Assembly (NCBI RefSeq): GCF_947488135.1
Contig: NZ_CANKYW010000001.1
Coordinates: 310,001-374,000 of the forward strand
Length of the DNA stretch: 64,000 nucleotides
Reading direction: 5' to 3'
DNA from: an uncultured Marivita sp.
GTDB lineage: Bacteria; Pseudomonadota; Alphaproteobacteria; Rhodobacterales; Rhodobacteraceae
Notes under the pieces: model-generated
Seen by the model: only the letters and a program-made list of their open reading frames with translations
What the model was told of the DNA's origin: nothing
Databases searched by the model: none
In this document: piece after piece, positions 8,029 to 21,155 of the stretch
How positions within the stretch are numbered: the stretch's first letter is position 1
Layout of the letters: each line of letters opens with the position of its first letter
Program-made: the position numbers and the translations under genes

Positions 8029-10226
8029 TCTTTCTTCGCTCCCTTCTCAGGGTATCGCTTTTGTGCCTCGCGACGCTGCTCTTCACGCAGTCGGTGCAGG
8101 CGCAGTCCGAACTGTCCCGGCTCCTGCCCGATATCGCCGCCGGAGACGTGGTCGAAGGGGCGACAGGCTTTGGGCGCGTTCACGACGATCTGCCGGTCGT
8201 ACAGGTGCTTCGCGACCAAGAGCAGATCGGCTGGGCCTTCATCACGTCGGATTTCGTTTCGACAACGGGCTATTCCGGCAAACCGATCCATACGATGGTC
8301 GCGGTTGATGATGCGGCCCAAGTGATCGGTGTCGAACTTGTCAAACACTATGAACCGATCGTTCTGATCGGGATACCGGATGCCAAGGTCAAGGCGCTGG
8401 TGGCGAACTATCGTGGTCTTGATCTGGTGGCCGAGGCCGAATCCGGCGGGACGGCGCATGAGCTCGACATTATTTCGGGCGCGACCGTGACGATCATGGT
8501 GATCGACGACTCAATCATCCGCGCCGGCCTGAAGGTCGCGCGGCAGCTGGGGCTTGGCGGGCTCGCCGTGGAGGTCGAAACCGGACCGCAGTTCGAGATC
8601 GACCCCGACGCCATCGCTGCCGACGACTGGATGACGCTGGAAGGCGACGGCACGCTGCGGCGGTTGTCGCTGGATGTGGGGCAGGTCAACGCCGCCTTCG
8701 CCGCGATGGACGATCCCCGCGCCGACGACCGCGCGCTGACCGAAGCGCCGGAAACCACTTTCATAGAGATGCAGGCCACCCTGATCTCGCACCCCGCGAT
8801 TGCGAAGGCGATCCTGGGCGATGCGCGCGCCGACAACCTTCAATCGTGGCTGGACGAGGGCGATCACGCGGTCGCGATCTTTGGCCGTGGGCTTTATTCC
8901 TTCAAAGGCTCCGGCTACGTGCGCGGCGGGATTTTCGACCGGATCGTTCTCATTCAGGACGATATCTCGGTGCGCTTCCGTGACCGGATGCACCAGCGCA
9001 TCAACGGCATCGACGCCGAGGGCGCGCCCCAGTTCAACGAGGCGGACCTGTTCAAGATCCCCGCAGACAGCGGCTTCGATCCGACCGAACCGTTCCGCAT
9101 CCAGCTTCTGGTGCAGCGCGAGGTGGGTGCGATCGAAAAAATCTTCACCACCTTCGATCTGGGCTACCGTCTGCCGGATCAATACCTGCGGTCCGTCGCG
9201 CCAGCCCCCACGCCCGAGGTTCCGGCGGCCGTGACCACTGTCACCACGCAATCCGAAGATCAGGCGCATCAGGCTCTCTGGAAACGCATCTGGGCTGACA
9301 AGACTACGGAAATCGCCGTGGTTGGCGGGATGCTCGCGCTGCTGACGCTGGTGTTTTTCTTTCAGGGCATCGCCACCCGCAACGAGCGCGTTTTCTTCTG
9401 GTTCCGTATGACGTTCCTGACGGTCGTCCTCGTCTATCTTGGTTGGTACGCGAATGCGCAGCTGTCCGTCGTGAACCTTATCGCGTTTTTCAACTCGTTG
9501 ACCTCGGGCTTCAGTTGGCAGGCGTTCCTGCTCGACCCGCTGACCTTCATCCTGTGGTTCTCGGTCGCCGCAGCACTTCTGTTCTGGGGGCGCGGGGCCT
9601 ATTGCGGTTGGCTGTGCCCGTTCGGCGCCTTGCAGGAATTGCTCAACCAGATCGCGCGTGCGCTGCGGATCCCGCAATGGACGCTGCCCTGGGGCCTTAA
9701 CGAACGGCTCTGGCCGGTGAAATACATGATCTTCCTCGGGCTGTTTGGCGTTTCGCTGATGAGCATCGAACAGGCGGAACGGCTGGCCGAAGTGGAGCCG
9801 TTCAAGACCGCGATCATCCTGAACTTCGTGCGCGCCTGGCCCTTTGTCGCCTACGCCGCCGCACTGTTGATCGCAGGTCTCTTCGTCGAACGGTTCTTCT
9901 GCCGTTACCTCTGCCCGCTAGGCGCGGCGCTGGCGATCCCGGCGCGGTTGCGCATGTTCGACTGGCTCAAGCGCTATCACGAGTGCGGCAACCCGTGTCA
10001 GACCTGCGCGCACCAATGCCCGGTTCAGGCGATCCACCCCACGGGTGAGATCAATCCGAACGAATGCATCAACTGCCTGCACTGCCAGGTGCTGTACCAG
10101 TCCACAACCCAATGCCCGGTCGTCATCAAGAAGATCAAGCGGCGCGCCAAGGTCGGGGCCGCTCCCGATCTGAGCCGCGACATCTCCGGGCATCCGAACC
10201 AACCCAAGACTCACCCTGCAACCTGA
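8025..10226 (+). CDS. nosR: NosR, membrane regulator / electron donor of N2O reductase
   Basis: Periplasmic FMN-binding domain (SGATVTIMV), TM helices, CX3CP motifs (CGWLCP, CRYLCP) and [13 protein letters not shown] ferredoxin motif. Confidence 0.96.
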   Translation: MIFLRSLLRVSLLCLATLLFTQSVQAQSELSRLLPDIAAGDVVEGATGFGRVHDDLPVVQVLRDQEQIGWAFITSDFVSTTGYSGKPIHTMVAVDDAAQVIGVELVKHYEPIVLIGIPDAKVKALVANYRGLDLVAEAESGGTAHELDIISGATVTIMVIDDSIIRAGLKVARQLGLGGLAVEVETGPQFEIDPDAIAADDWMTLEGDGTLRRLSLDVGQVNAAFAAMDDPRADDRALTEAPETTFIEMQATLISHPAIAKAILGDARADNLQSWLDEGDHAVAIFGRGLYSFKGSGYVRGGIFDRIVLIQDDISVRFRDRMHQRINGIDAEGAPQFNEADLFKIPADSGFDPTEPFRIQLLVQREVGAIEKIFTTFDLGYRLPDQYLRSVAPAPTPEVPAAVTTVTTQSEDQAHQALWKRIWADKTTEIAVVGGMLALLTLVFFFQGIATRNERVFFWFRMTFLTVVLVYLGWYANAQLSVVNLIAFFNSLTSGFSWQAFLLDPLTFILWFSVAAALLFWGRGAYCGWLCPFGALQELLNQIARALRIPQWTLPWGLNERLWPVKYMIFLGLFGVSLMSIEQAERLAEVEPFKTAIILNFVRAWPFVAYAAALLIAGLFVERFFCRYLCPLGAALAIPARLRMFDWLKRYHECGNPCQTCAHQCPVQAIHPTGEINPNECINCLHCQVLYQSTTQCPVVIKKIKRRAKVGAAPDLSRDISGHPNQPKTHPAT

Positions 10227-10237
10227 AAGGATATTTT

Positions 10238-12178
10238 ATGTCTGAGGGAAAGAAACTGCCAATCACACGCCGGGGCCTTCTGGGCGCCACGGCCGGGGGC
10301 GCGGCACTTGCCGGAGCGTTCGGCTCTCGCGCGATGCTGACGGGAACCGCCGCGGTAGGCGCGGCCACCGTTGCCGGCACGACAAGCGCACGCGCCGCGA
10401 CCGGTGCCGAAGTGGCCCCCGGTCAGCTTGACGAATATTACGGCTTCTGGTCCTCGGGCCAGTGCGGTGAGATGCGCATTCTGGGAATCCCGTCGATGCG
10501 TGAATTGATGCGCGTGCCGGTGTTCAACATCTGCTCGGCCACCGGCTGGGGCATCACCAACGAATCCAAGAAAATCTTGACCGAGGGCCTGACCGAAAAG
10601 ACTAAGGCCTATCTGGCTGCCAACGGTCATGAATTCCCGCCCAACGGCGATTTGCACCACCCGCATATGTCCTTCACCGAAGGCACCTATGACGGGCGCT
10701 ATCTGTTCATGAACGACAAGGCCAACACCCGCGTCGCCCGCGTGCGCTGCGACGTGATGAAATGCGACAAGATCATCGAGATTCCCAACGCCAAGGCGAT
10801 CCACGGCCTGCGTCCGCAAAAATGGCCGCGCACCAACTACGTATTCGCCAACGGCGAGGACGAAGTGCCGATGGTCAATGACGGGCAGATCCTCGATGAG
10901 CCCGACAAGTACGTAAACTTCTACACCGCCATCAATGCCGACGAAATGACGGTCGCATGGCAAGTGATGGTGACGGGCAACCTCGACAACACCGATTGCG
11001 ACTACGACGGCAAATACGCCTTCTCAACATCGTACAACTCGGAAATGGGGATGACCCTGCCCGAGATGACCGAGAAGGACATGGACCACGTCGTTGTCTT
11101 CAACATTGCCGAGATCGAGAAAGGCATCGAGGCGGGGGATTACCAGGAACTGAACGGCGTCAAGGTTCTGGACGGACGCAAGGGGCAGAACAACAAGTAC
11201 ACCCGCTACATCCCGATCCCGAACAACCCGCACGGCATCAACATGGCGCCGGACAAGGTTCACCTCTGCGTTGCGGGCAAGCTGTCGCCGACCGTGTCCG
11301 TGATCGACGTGCGCAAGCTCGACGCGGTGTTCAACGAAGACGCGGATCCGCGCAGCGTCGTGGTGGCCGAACCGGAACTGGGGCTTGGGCCGCTTCACAC
11401 ATGCTACGATGGCAAGGGCAACGCCTATACGACGCTCTTCCTCGACAGCCAGGTGGTGAAGTGGAACATCGAGAAGGCGATTGAACTGTATAACGGTGCA
11501 GACGTGGATCCGATCATCGTCAAGAAGGACGTGCATTACCAGCCGGGCCACAACTCGACCGTGATGGGCGAAACGCTTGACGCGACCGACAAGTACTACC
11601 TGACGATGAACAAGTTTTCCAAAGACCGGTTCCTCAATGTCGGGCCGCTCAAGCCGGAAAACGAACAGTTGTTCGCAATCGACGGGGACGACCTGACGCT
11701 GATCCACGACGGCCCGACCTTCGCCGAGCCGCACGACTCGATCATCGTCGATCCGTCCAAGGTCAGCCCGAAATCGGTCTGGGATCGGAATGATCCGATG
11801 TGGCAGGACGCCCGCAATCAGGCCGAGGCCGACGGTGTCGATCTCGACGATTGGCAGGACACGGTGATCCGCGAAGGCAACAAGGTGCGTGTCTATATGT
11901 CGAGCCAGGCGCCGAACTTCTCACTCGAGTCGTTCACGGTTCAGCAGGGGGATGAAGTGACCGTCTATGTCACCAACCTCGATGACATCGACGACCTGAC
12001 CCACGGCTTCACCCTTGGCAACCACGGTCTCGCGATGGAAGTCGGGCCACAGGCAACCTCGTCTGTGACCTTCACCGCGGCGCAGCCGGGTGTTTACTGG
12101 TATTACTGCCAGTGGTTCTGCCACGCGCTCCACATGGAGATGCGCGGCCGGATGTTCGTCGAACCGCGGGCGAGCTGA
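10238..12178 (+). CDS. nosZ: Nitrous-oxide reductase, Tat-exported (clade I type)
   Basis: Tat motif TRRGLLGA; C-terminal CuA motif [12 protein letters not shown]. Confidence 0.98.
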   Translation: MSEGKKLPITRRGLLGATAGGAALAGAFGSRAMLTGTAAVGAATVAGTTSARAATGAEVAPGQLDEYYGFWSSGQCGEMRILGIPSMRELMRVPVFNICSATGWGITNESKKILTEGLTEKTKAYLAANGHEFPPNGDLHHPHMSFTEGTYDGRYLFMNDKANTRVARVRCDVMKCDKIIEIPNAKAIHGLRPQKWPRTNYVFANGEDEVPMVNDGQILDEPDKYVNFYTAINADEMTVAWQVMVTGNLDNTDCDYDGKYAFSTSYNSEMGMTLPEMTEKDMDHVVVFNIAEIEKGIEAGDYQELNGVKVLDGRKGQNNKYTRYIPIPNNPHGINMAPDKVHLCVAGKLSPTVSVIDVRKLDAVFNEDADPRSVVVAEPELGLGPLHTCYDGKGNAYTTLFLDSQVVKWNIEKAIELYNGADVDPIIVKKDVHYQPGHNSTVMGETLDATDKYYLTMNKFSKDRFLNVGPLKPENEQLFAIDGDDLTLIHDGPTFAEPHDSIIVDPSKVSPKSVWDRNDPMWQDARNQAEADGVDLDDWQDTVIREGNKVRVYMSSQAPNFSLESFTVQQGDEVTVYVTNLDDIDDLTHGFTLGNHGLAMEVGPQATSSVTFTAAQPGVYWYYCQWFCHALHMEMRGRMFVEPRAS

Positions 12179-13478
12179 GCCATGATGCGTGCCCTGACCC
12201 TTGTGCTGACGTTGCTTGTCGCGCTGCCCCTTTGGGCGGCCGAGATCGCCGTGCCGGCGGGGCAGGGCACGCTTGCCAAAGCCATCGCCGGGGCCCAACC
12301 CGGCGATGTGCTGATGCTTTCCGAAGGACGCTACGAAGGTGCCATCACCATCGACCGACCCTTGACCCTGACCGGCCCCGAAGGCGCGGTGATTGACGGC
12401 ATGGGGCAGGGCACGGTCGTGACCATCGACGCACCGGATGTCACAGTGAGCGGCCTTACCGTGACCGGATCGGGCATGGACAGCGAGGCGCTCGATGCGG
12501 GGGTGAAGATCCTCAAGGGCGCGGATCGCGCCGTGGTCGCGGACAACCGGGTGATCGGCAACCTGCACGGCGTGGATGTGCATGGCGGACACGACGCGCA
12601 GGTGCTGCGCAACACCATCGAGGGCACGCGGCAGGCCCGGGTCAATGACCGGGGCAACGGCATCTATGTCTGGAACTCTCCCGGCACGCTGGTCGAGGGC
12701 AATTCGGTGCGCTGGGGCCGCGATGGCATCTTTTCCAATGCGTCGCGCACCGGCATCTATCGCAACAACCTTTTCCGCGACCTGCGCTTTGCCGTGCATT
12801 ACATGTATACCAACGATTCCGAAGTGTCGGGCAACGTGTCCATCGGCAACGGGTTGGGCTACGCGATCATGTTTTCGAACAACATCATCGTGAAGGACAA
12901 CCTGAGCCTGTCCGACATCAGCCACGGCGTGATGCTGAACTACGCTAACAATGCCGAGGTGTCGGGCAACCTCGTGCGCGGCGGCGCGAACCGCTGCACC
13001 TTCATCTACAACGCGCACAAGAACCTGATCTACAACAACCGCTTCGAGGGCTGCGAGATTGGCATCCATTTCACCGCCGGGTCCGAACGCAACGTACTGA
13101 CCGGCAATGCCTTTATCGGCAACCGCGAGCAGGTGAAATATGTCGGCACTCGCGATATCGAATGGAGTTTCGAGGGGCGCGGCAATTACTGGTCTGATCA
13201 CCCCGGCTTCGATCTGGGCGGCGACGGCATCGCCGACAGCCCGTTCCGGCCCAACGACCTGATGGACCATATCCTCTGGTCGCAACCCGCCGCGCGCCTG
13301 CTGACCGGCGCACCCGCTGTGCAACTGATCCGCTGGGCGCAATCGAGCTTTCCGGCGACGCTGCCCGGCGGTGTCGTGGACAGCGCGCCCCTGATGACCG
13401 CACCGCAGATCGCGGTGCCCGAAGATTACGCCGCGATGGAGGCCGAAGCCGCCACGCGCCGCGATGAAAGCGATATGA

Positions 13479-14371
<893 letters not shown>

Positions 14372-14375
<4 letters not shown>

Positions 14376-15196
14376 TCGCGCGCATCCTCGCCACCGCCCG
14401 GATCGAGGCGAACATCGCCCGGCGCAACCGCTGGGTGCTGATCGCGGTGCTGCTGATGGTGGTGTTCTCGCTCGTCCTCTCCGCCGCAGGCTCCGCTCCG
14501 ACCGGCGCGCTGGGGGCGGACCGTCTGTCGGTGGTGGTCGCCTCGCTCACCTCGCTCTCGGTCTATCTGGTGCCGCTGGTGGCGCTGCTCATGTCCTTCG
14601 ACGCCATCGCCGGAGAGGTCGAGCGCGGCACGCTGCCGCTCCTGCTGACCTATCCGGTGGCCCGGTGGGAGGTGCTGGCGGGCAAGCTGCTGGCGCATGT
14701 GGCGATCCTGATCGTGGCGCTTGTCGCCGGCTATGGATCGGCCGCCCTGATCGCCATCCTGAACGATGCGGAGGCGGTCGCCGGTCTGGGCGCGCTCTGG
14801 CGGCTGACATGGACCTCGGTGCTGCTCGGCGCGACCTTCCTCGGCATCGGCTACGCGGTCTCGGCCTTGTCACGGCGTGCATCGGGGGCGGCGGGGCTGG
14901 CCATCGGCGTCTGGCTCGGGCTTGTCGTGCTTTACGATCTGGGGCTGCTGGCGGCGGTCGTCGCCGACGATGGCGGGTTCTTCACCACGCAGGTCTTTCC
15001 TGCCGCCCTTCTGGCCAATCCCGCCGACGCCTTCCGCCTGTTCAACCTGAGCGCCGCCGAGGCCAGCGCCGCCGCCTCGGGCGTGGCGGGTGCGGCGGGC
15101 GCGATCCCGCAATGGCAATCCTTGGGCTCGGTGGTGATCTGGCCCTTCCTCGCGCTGGCCCTAGCCGCGCTGACCTTCAGAAAGGTGGACGCATGA
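14372..15196 (+). CDS. nosY: NosY, ABC transporter permease
   Basis: Multi-TM protein; DAIAGEVERGTLPLLLTYPV; gene order. Confidence 0.93.
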
Positions 15197-15759
15197 AACG
15201 CCTCTCGCTTGTCCTGTTCTGTCTGGCTCTGGCTGCCTGCAAGGAAGAGGTGGCGCAGGATGTCACCCCGGTTGCGCTCAGCCCCGATGCGGTCGGGCAT
15301 TACTGCCAGATGACCCTGCTGGAACATGACGGGCCCAAGGCGCAGGCACACCTGGCCGGATTGCCCGGCGCGCCGCTTTTCTTCAGCCAGGTGCGCGACG
15401 TGGTGGCCTATCTGCGGATGCCCGAACAAAGCCACGAGGTCGTCGCCGTCTGGGTCAACGACATGGGAGCCGACGGCGCAAGCTGGGACGCCCCCGGTGC
15501 GCAGAACTGGATCGACGCGCAGGACGCGCTTTTCGTTGTCGGCGCGGATGTTGTCGGCGGCATGGGCGCGCCCGAACTGGTGCCCTTCTCCGACCCCGAC
15601 GCGGCGCAGGGCTTTGCCGCGACCAATGGCGGCGCGGTGATGACGCTCGACGAGATCCCCGACGCGGCGGTGCTGGCGCCGGTGGATCTGGTTCACGACA
15701 CTGACGACAGCGTGTTTCAGGACCGCCTCCGCGCGCTGTCCGACAAGATGGGAGACTGA
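15193..15759 (+). CDS. nosL: NosL, copper chaperone lipoprotein
   Basis: Lipobox LALAAC; HYCQMTLLEHDGPKAQ. Confidence 0.95.
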   Translation: MKRLSLVLFCLALAACKEEVAQDVTPVALSPDAVGHYCQMTLLEHDGPKAQAHLAGLPGAPLFFSQVRDVVAYLRMPEQSHEVVAVWVNDMGADGASWDAPGAQNWIDAQDALFVVGADVVGGMGAPELVPFSDPDAAQGFAATNGGAVMTLDEIPDAAVLAPVDLVHDTDDSVFQDRLRALSDKMGD

Positions 15760-15760
15760 G

Positions 15761-16675
15761 ATGACAACGATATCCCGACGCCGGATGCTGACCATCCTCG
15801 CCGCCGCGACCGCCTTTCCCGCCTCGGCGATGGCGCGCGCGGAAGTGCACACGTGGCAGGGCAGGGCGCTTGGCGCGCGCGCGACGCTGCGGCTGGCCCA
15901 TCCCGACGCCGCGGCCATCTCGGCCCGCGTCGCGTCCGAGATCGACCGGCTGGAGAATGTGTTCAGTCTCTTCCGCCCCGAAAGCGCGCTGGCGCGGCTC
16001 AATCGGGACGGCATGCTCACCGCGCCGCCGTTCGAGCTTCTGGAATGCCTGTCGCTGGCGGGGCGCGTTCATGCGGCAACCGAAGGCCGGTTCGACCCGA
16101 CAGTTCAGCCGCTCTGGCGGGCCTATGCAGACGCCGCCATCGCCGGACATGCGCCGAAGGACGCAGACCTCAGCCGCGCCCGCGCGCTGATCGGGTGGGA
16201 CGGCGTGCAGGTCGCGCCCGACCGGATCACGCTGCGGCCCGGCATGGCGCTGACACTAAATGGCATCGCGCAGGGCGTCATCGCGGATCGCATCGCAGAT
16301 CTGCTGGCGGGTGAAGGGCTCGACAACGTGCTGATCGATACCGGCGAATTCCGTGCCTTGGGCGGTGCTCCCGACGGCGACGCTTGGCCCGTGCGTCTTG
16401 CTGCCGGGGGAGAGGTGCCTCTCAAGGCCCGCGCCTTGGCCACGTCGGCACCGCGCGGTACGACCTTCGGCGAGGGAAACAGCGGGGAAAGCCATATCCT
16501 CGATCCCAAGAGCGGCACGCCGATCGCCGCCATGTGGTCCGAAATTTCCGTGTCGGCGCAATCCGCAGGTTTGGCCGATGCTCTTTCGACTGCCGCCTGC
16601 CTCATCCCGACCGGATCCGAGATCGTGAGTTGTTTGCAGAAATTCAGGGAGTGTCGTTTGGAAAAAATCTCCTGA
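15761..16675 (+). CDS. nosX: NosX, ApbE-family FAD:protein FMN transferase
   Basis: Tat-like SRRRML signal; ApbE motifs (LNGIAQGVIADRIADLL, IDTGEFRALG). Confidence 0.92.
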   Translation: MTTISRRRMLTILAAATAFPASAMARAEVHTWQGRALGARATLRLAHPDAAAISARVASEIDRLENVFSLFRPESALARLNRDGMLTAPPFELLECLSLAGRVHAATEGRFDPTVQPLWRAYADAAIAGHAPKDADLSRARALIGWDGVQVAPDRITLRPGMALTLNGIAQGVIADRIADLLAGEGLDNVLIDTGEFRALGGAPDGDAWPVRLAAGGEVPLKARALATSAPRGTTFGEGNSGESHILDPKSGTPIAAMWSEISVSAQSAGLADALSTAACLIPTGSEIVSCLQKFRECRLEKIS

Positions 16676-16789
16676 AGTCTTGTGCAGGACGACCAGAGCC
16701 AACGGGTTTACGGTATTCGATGACGGTTGGCGCCCCCGACGTAGTCCCAGAGAGCAAACAAATTTCCTCATCTCACAATCGGCAGATAC

Positions 16790-16818
16790 TTGACCTCCGA
16801 ACGTGCATGAAATACCTC
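16790..16818 (+). promoter_or_regulatory. Candidate tRNA-Gly promoter (TTGACC-N17-TACCTC)
   Basis: Consensus-like -35 and a weak -10 ending 13 nt before the tRNA. Confidence 0.35.
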
Positions 16819-16830
16819 CCAAGGCGTTGA

Positions 16831-16904
16831 GCGGGCGTTGTGTAATGGTAAGACCTCAGCCTTCCAAGCTGATGATACGGGTTCGATTCCCGTCGCCCGC
16901 TCCA
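16831..16904 (+). tRNA. tRNA-Gly (anticodon TCC), CCA encoded
   Basis: Acceptor GCGGGCG/CGCCCGC, T-arm GGGTTCGATTCCCG, anticodon loop CTTCCAA, CCA at 16902-16904. Confidence 0.97.
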
Positions 16905-17040
16905 AATTCCGCGAAATGATCCGTGAGACACGTTCCTGCCGCGGTTTTTGTCGCGTCAAAACGGCCTGCCGCCTTGGTTCGGCTTGACCCGCCCTGCATC
17001 GCCACGGTTTAAGCAGTGCCAATCAGAACGTAAGGTACTC

Positions 17041-18843
17041 ATGGCGGACACTCAGACCATTCCACCGACGAAAAACGAAGAACGTCAGAAGTCCAAGAAG
17101 ATCGGCTCGCTTCGGGCGCTATGGCCGTTCATCATGCCGTATCGCAAGTTGATGATGGCGGCGTTGTTCGCGTTGACCGCGACTGCAATGATCTCGTTGA
17201 TCCTGCCGCTGGCGGTGCGCCGCGTGGTGGACAATTTCAACACGGAAGACGATGCGCTTCTGAACCAGTATTTCGCCGCCGCGCTTGGCATTGCCGCCTT
17301 GCTCGCCATCGGTACGGCGCTGCGCTATGCGCTTGTGACCCGGCTGGGCGAACGGGTGGTCGCGGACATCCGCAAAGCGGTGTTCGACCGGGTTATCGGG
17401 TTGAGCCCGAGCTTCTTCGAAAAGGTGATGACGGGCGAGGTTCTCAGCCGGATCACCACGGATACCACACTCATCCTGAGCGTCATCGGATCGTCCATTT
17501 CCATCGCGCTCCGAAACGTCCTGATTTTCTTCGGTGGCATGATTCTCATGCTGTTCACCTCGGCCAAGCTGACCGGGATGGTGCTTTTGATCGTCCCGGC
17601 TGTCGTGGTGCCGATCCTCGTGCTCGGGCGAAAGATGCGCGTGCTGAGCCGCGAGAACCAGGACTGGATCGCGGCCTCATCGGGTAGCGCGTCGGAATCG
17701 CTCTTGTCGGTGCAGACGGTGCAGGCGTTCACGCATGAGACCATTTCCCGACGTGCGTTTTCCGATGTCACCGAAAAGAGCTTCGATGCAGCGCGACGGC
17801 GGATCTGGACGCGGGCGCAGATGACGGCGATCGTGATATTCCTCGTCTTCACCGGCATCGTGGGGGTGCTCTGGATCGGCGCGACGGATGTGCGCGAAGG
17901 CAGCATGACGGCAGGGGCGCTTGTGCAGTTCGTGATCTACGCCGTGATGGTGGCGGGCTCTGTCGCGGCGTTGTCCGAGATTTTCGGCGAATTGCAGCGC
18001 GCGGCCGGTGCGACCGAACGTCTTGTGGAACTGCTGCATGCCGAAGACACGGTAAACGACCCTGACAACCCGGTCACCCTGCCCGTACCGGTGCGGGGCG
18101 AGATCACCTTCGAAGATGTCCATTTCGCCTATCCGGCCCGACCGGGCGTCGCCGCTTTGGACGGCGTGAACCTGCGGATCGAACCCGGCGAAACGGTTGC
18201 CGTGGTCGGCCCGAGCGGCGCGGGCAAGACGACAATCATCCAATTGATCCAGCGCTTCTACGACCCGGATTCCGGCGCCGTGTGCATCGACGGCATGCGG
18301 ATCGACGCGTTGAACCGGGATGCCTTCCGCAAGCATATCGCCTTGGTGCCGCAGGACCCGGTGATCTTTGCCGACACGGCGCGCGAAAACATCCGTTTCG
18401 GCCGCCCCGATGCGTCCGATGCCGAAATCGAAGCCGCTGCCAAGGCTGCCGCCGCGCATGACTTCATCATGGCGCTACCCGATGGCTATGACAGCTGGCT
18501 CGGCGAGCGTGGGGTGATGTTGTCGGGCGGGCAAAAGCAACGCATCGCGATCGCCCGCGCCATTCTGAGGGACTCTCCGATCCTGCTTCTGGACGAGGCG
18601 ACCAGCGCGCTGGATGCCGAAAGCGAGCGCGCCGTGCAGAGGGCCGTTGACGAACTCTCTGAGGGCCGCACGACCGTCATCGTCGCGCACCGCCTTGCCA
18701 CGGTCAAGAAAGCCGACCGCATCATCGTCATGGAGCATGGCCGCATCGTGGCAACCGGGGCGCATGATGCGCTTGTCTCGGAAGACGGTCTCTACGCACG
18801 GTTGGCACGGCTCCAATTCACCGACGGTATCGCCGCCGAATAG
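17041..18843 (+). CDS. ABC exporter, fused TMD-NBD (MsbA-like)
   Basis: TMD followed by GPSGAGKTT and LSGGQKQRIAIARA. Confidence 0.93.
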   Translation: MADTQTIPPTKNEERQKSKKIGSLRALWPFIMPYRKLMMAALFALTATAMISLILPLAVRRVVDNFNTEDDALLNQYFAAALGIAALLAIGTALRYALVTRLGERVVADIRKAVFDRVIGLSPSFFEKVMTGEVLSRITTDTTLILSVIGSSISIALRNVLIFFGGMILMLFTSAKLTGMVLLIVPAVVVPILVLGRKMRVLSRENQDWIAASSGSASESLLSVQTVQAFTHETISRRAFSDVTEKSFDAARRRIWTRAQMTAIVIFLVFTGIVGVLWIGATDVREGSMTAGALVQFVIYAVMVAGSVAALSEIFGELQRAAGATERLVELLHAEDTVNDPDNPVTLPVPVRGEITFEDVHFAYPARPGVAALDGVNLRIEPGETVAVVGPSGAGKTTIIQLIQRFYDPDSGAVCIDGMRIDALNRDAFRKHIALVPQDPVIFADTARENIRFGRPDASDAEIEAAAKAAAAHDFIMALPDGYDSWLGERGVMLSGGQKQRIAIARAILRDSPILLLDEATSALDAESERAVQRAVDELSEGRTTVIVAHRLATVKKADRIIVMEHGRIVATGAHDALVSEDGLYARLARLQFTDGIAAE

Positions 18844-18944
18844 TCGCCTTTAGCCCTTCCGACACGTCCGATGTCGGTTTTGGCTCTGACAGCGCCAGAG
18901 CCGTCGCTCCACATTGTCCCTGAAATCGATGAATGGAGCGGGAC

Positions 18945-19895
18945 ATGCAGGTTGGATTTGTGGGGCTGGGCGCGGTGGGTGCCAAATTGGCGGGAACCCT
19001 TGCGCGCAACGGCGTCGATCTACAGGTCCACGACCTTGATCCCGCGCGTGTCGATTTGCTTGTTGCCCAAGGCGCGAAAGCCGGCGAGGGACCGGCGCAG
19101 TTGATGCGCGACTGTGACGTCGTGATCACGAGCCTTCCCAGCCCGGCAGCGTCGCAAGCCGTTCTGGACCTCCTGCTGCCCGAGATCGGGCCCAGCAAGA
19201 CCTGGATCGAGATGTCGACCACCGATCCCGAAGCAATCAAGGCTCAGGCGGTCGCCGTTGCCGCACGCAGCGGACGCGCAGCGGATTGTCCGGTCTCAGG
19301 CGGGTGTCATCGTGCGGCGACGGGCAACATCTCGATCTTCGCGGGGTGTGATCGCGCCACGTTCGAGGATATTCTCCCGATTCTCACCTTCATGGGACGC
19401 CGGGTGCTGCACACAGGCGATGTGGGCAGCGCGTCCGTGCTCAAGGTGATGACAAATTACCTTGCCACCATCCACCTTGCCAGCCTGTGCGAAGCGATGA
19501 CGACCATGGCAGCACACGGGATCGACCTGGCCACGACTTACGAGGCAATCAAGGCGTCGTCGGGTAATTCATTTGTGCACGAAACCGAAAGCCAGCTGAT
19601 CCTGTCCGGCAATCGCGACGTGGATTTCACGCTCGATCTGGTCCTCAAGGATATCGGTCTGTTTCAATCCCTGGCGGACGCGAAGCAAGTGCCGCTGGAG
19701 CTTTCGCCCAAACTGATCGAGATCGTGAAGGATGGACAGGCACGTTATGGCGACCGGGCGCAATCGGATCGCCTCATCGAACGTCTGGAAGAGGTAACAG
19801 GCCTGTCGATCACCGCGCCCGGTTTCCCGACCGAGCTTATTGACGACGAACCCGAGGAGCGCGGGCGCGAGGTCTCCAGACAGCACTCGTATTGA
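18945..19895 (+). CDS. NAD(P)-dependent oxidoreductase, 3-hydroxyisobutyrate dehydrogenase family
   Basis: MQVGFVGLGAVGAKLAGTLARNG Rossmann motif; CPVSGG catalytic region. Confidence 0.9.
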   Translation: MQVGFVGLGAVGAKLAGTLARNGVDLQVHDLDPARVDLLVAQGAKAGEGPAQLMRDCDVVITSLPSPAASQAVLDLLLPEIGPSKTWIEMSTTDPEAIKAQAVAVAARSGRAADCPVSGGCHRAATGNISIFAGCDRATFEDILPILTFMGRRVLHTGDVGSASVLKVMTNYLATIHLASLCEAMTTMAAHGIDLATTYEAIKASSGNSFVHETESQLILSGNRDVDFTLDLVLKDIGLFQSLADAKQVPLELSPKLIEIVKDGQARYGDRAQSDRLIERLEEVTGLSITAPGFPTELIDDEPEERGREVSRQHSY

Positions 19896-19941
19896 GATCG
19901 GGAATGCGCTATCGGCGTCCCTGCGAAACAGGAGAGACGCC

Positions 19942-20427
19942 ATGCATGACGATGATATCCTTGCCGTGGTCGACCCGCGTGGCCCCAGGCGGATCATCGG
20001 GATCTCCATGCTTCTCGCGCTGGGGGGCCTGGTTCTTTACCTCGCATTTGTCCAGCCACCCGCCAACCTGCTGTGGCAGGCGTTTCTGATCGGAATGGGG
20101 CTGGTCTCCCTGTGGTTCGCCTACCGGATGCAGGAGGCGACGACACGCAAGCTCTTCCTCACAGAAACCGCGCTCACGGACAGCGATGGAGCCGTGCTTG
20201 CCCGGGTCGAGGATATCGTCGCGGTGCATCGCGGAGCGTTCGCGATCAAGCCGTCCAATGGATTCACGCTGACATTGAAAAACCCGGCCCCACGAGAGTG
20301 GCAGCCGGGTTTGTGGTGGCGCCTCGGGCGCCGGGTTGCTGTGGGCGGGGTGACACCTGGGTCTCAGGCCCGCCCGATGGCCGACATCATCGCAGTGATG
20401 ATTGCGCGGCGCGAGGGAAAGGCTTAG
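19942..20427 (+). CDS. Hypothetical membrane protein
   Basis: Two N-terminal TM helices; ATG at 19942 after GGAGAG. Confidence 0.7.
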   Translation: MHDDDILAVVDPRGPRRIIGISMLLALGGLVLYLAFVQPPANLLWQAFLIGMGLVSLWFAYRMQEATTRKLFLTETALTDSDGAVLARVEDIVAVHRGAFAIKPSNGFTLTLKNPAPREWQPGLWWRLGRRVAVGGVTPGSQARPMADIIAVMIARREGKA

Positions 20428-21155
20428 GCGCTGTTCTTCTTGCCCTTGCCGTTGCCGCCTGTGCTGGAACCATCACAGTTGGTGGCGTTCTCAGCGTTGT
20501 TGTTGCAGAGAGAGCCGCCCGGAGCGTCTTGGTCGCCATTCCCCCAACCGTTATTTTCCCACTTCTTCCCTGATCCGTCATTCACACCTTCGAAAATAAG
20601 TTGCGGAGCGAAACGCGGGCGGTTGAAAGAATAGGTGCCAATATCGAAGGCTTCGAGACCGGCCAGATCCAGAGCTGGTTGATACCAGTCGCGAGTCTCT
20701 ACCAAAATCGACTGATCGCCTGGTGCGAGAACCGGCATCTGCGGGGTATAGGCCGTGATGTCGGCTTGCGTGAGCGCAGACCAGTCGCCCCGTGCTTCAG
20801 ACCAGACCAATTCATACGAACCGGTGTTTCCCGAACCATTACCGTTCTTATTGAATTGAACAACGGTAATGCGCAGGTCAACATTGTCGCCCTGATCCTG
20901 CGTCAAGTGAAACAGCAGGTTACGGGCATTGTCGATATAGGCGTCATCGATCATTTCAGTTTCACGCGAGAGCATGTCACCGATCGTGTAGTTGGCTTTC
21001 TGGCTAATGGAATGTTGGCGCATCACGTCGAAGTACACCCAACTCGCCGCCAAGATAACCAGCAGGGCCGGCAGAACGATCATCGCTTCAAGCGTGATGT
21101 CGCCCTGGTCGTCGCGGGTGAACCGCGACATGAGGTTTTTGATACGAGCGGACAT
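20424..21155 (-). CDS. TadE/TadG-like pilus assembly protein
   Basis: DDQGDITLEAMIVLPALLVILAASWVYFDV, TadE-like TM segment. Confidence 0.8.
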   Translation of the reverse strand: MSARIKNLMSRFTRDDQGDITLEAMIVLPALLVILAASWVYFDVMRQHSISQKANYTIGDMLSRETEMIDDAYIDNARNLLFHLTQDQGDNVDLRITVVQFNKNGNGSGNTGSYELVWSEARGDWSALTQADITAYTPQMPVLAPGDQSILVETRDWYQPALDLAGLEAFDIGTYSFNRPRFAPQLIFEGVNDGSGKKWENNGWGNGDQDAPGGSLCNNNAENATNCDGSSTGGNGKGKKNSA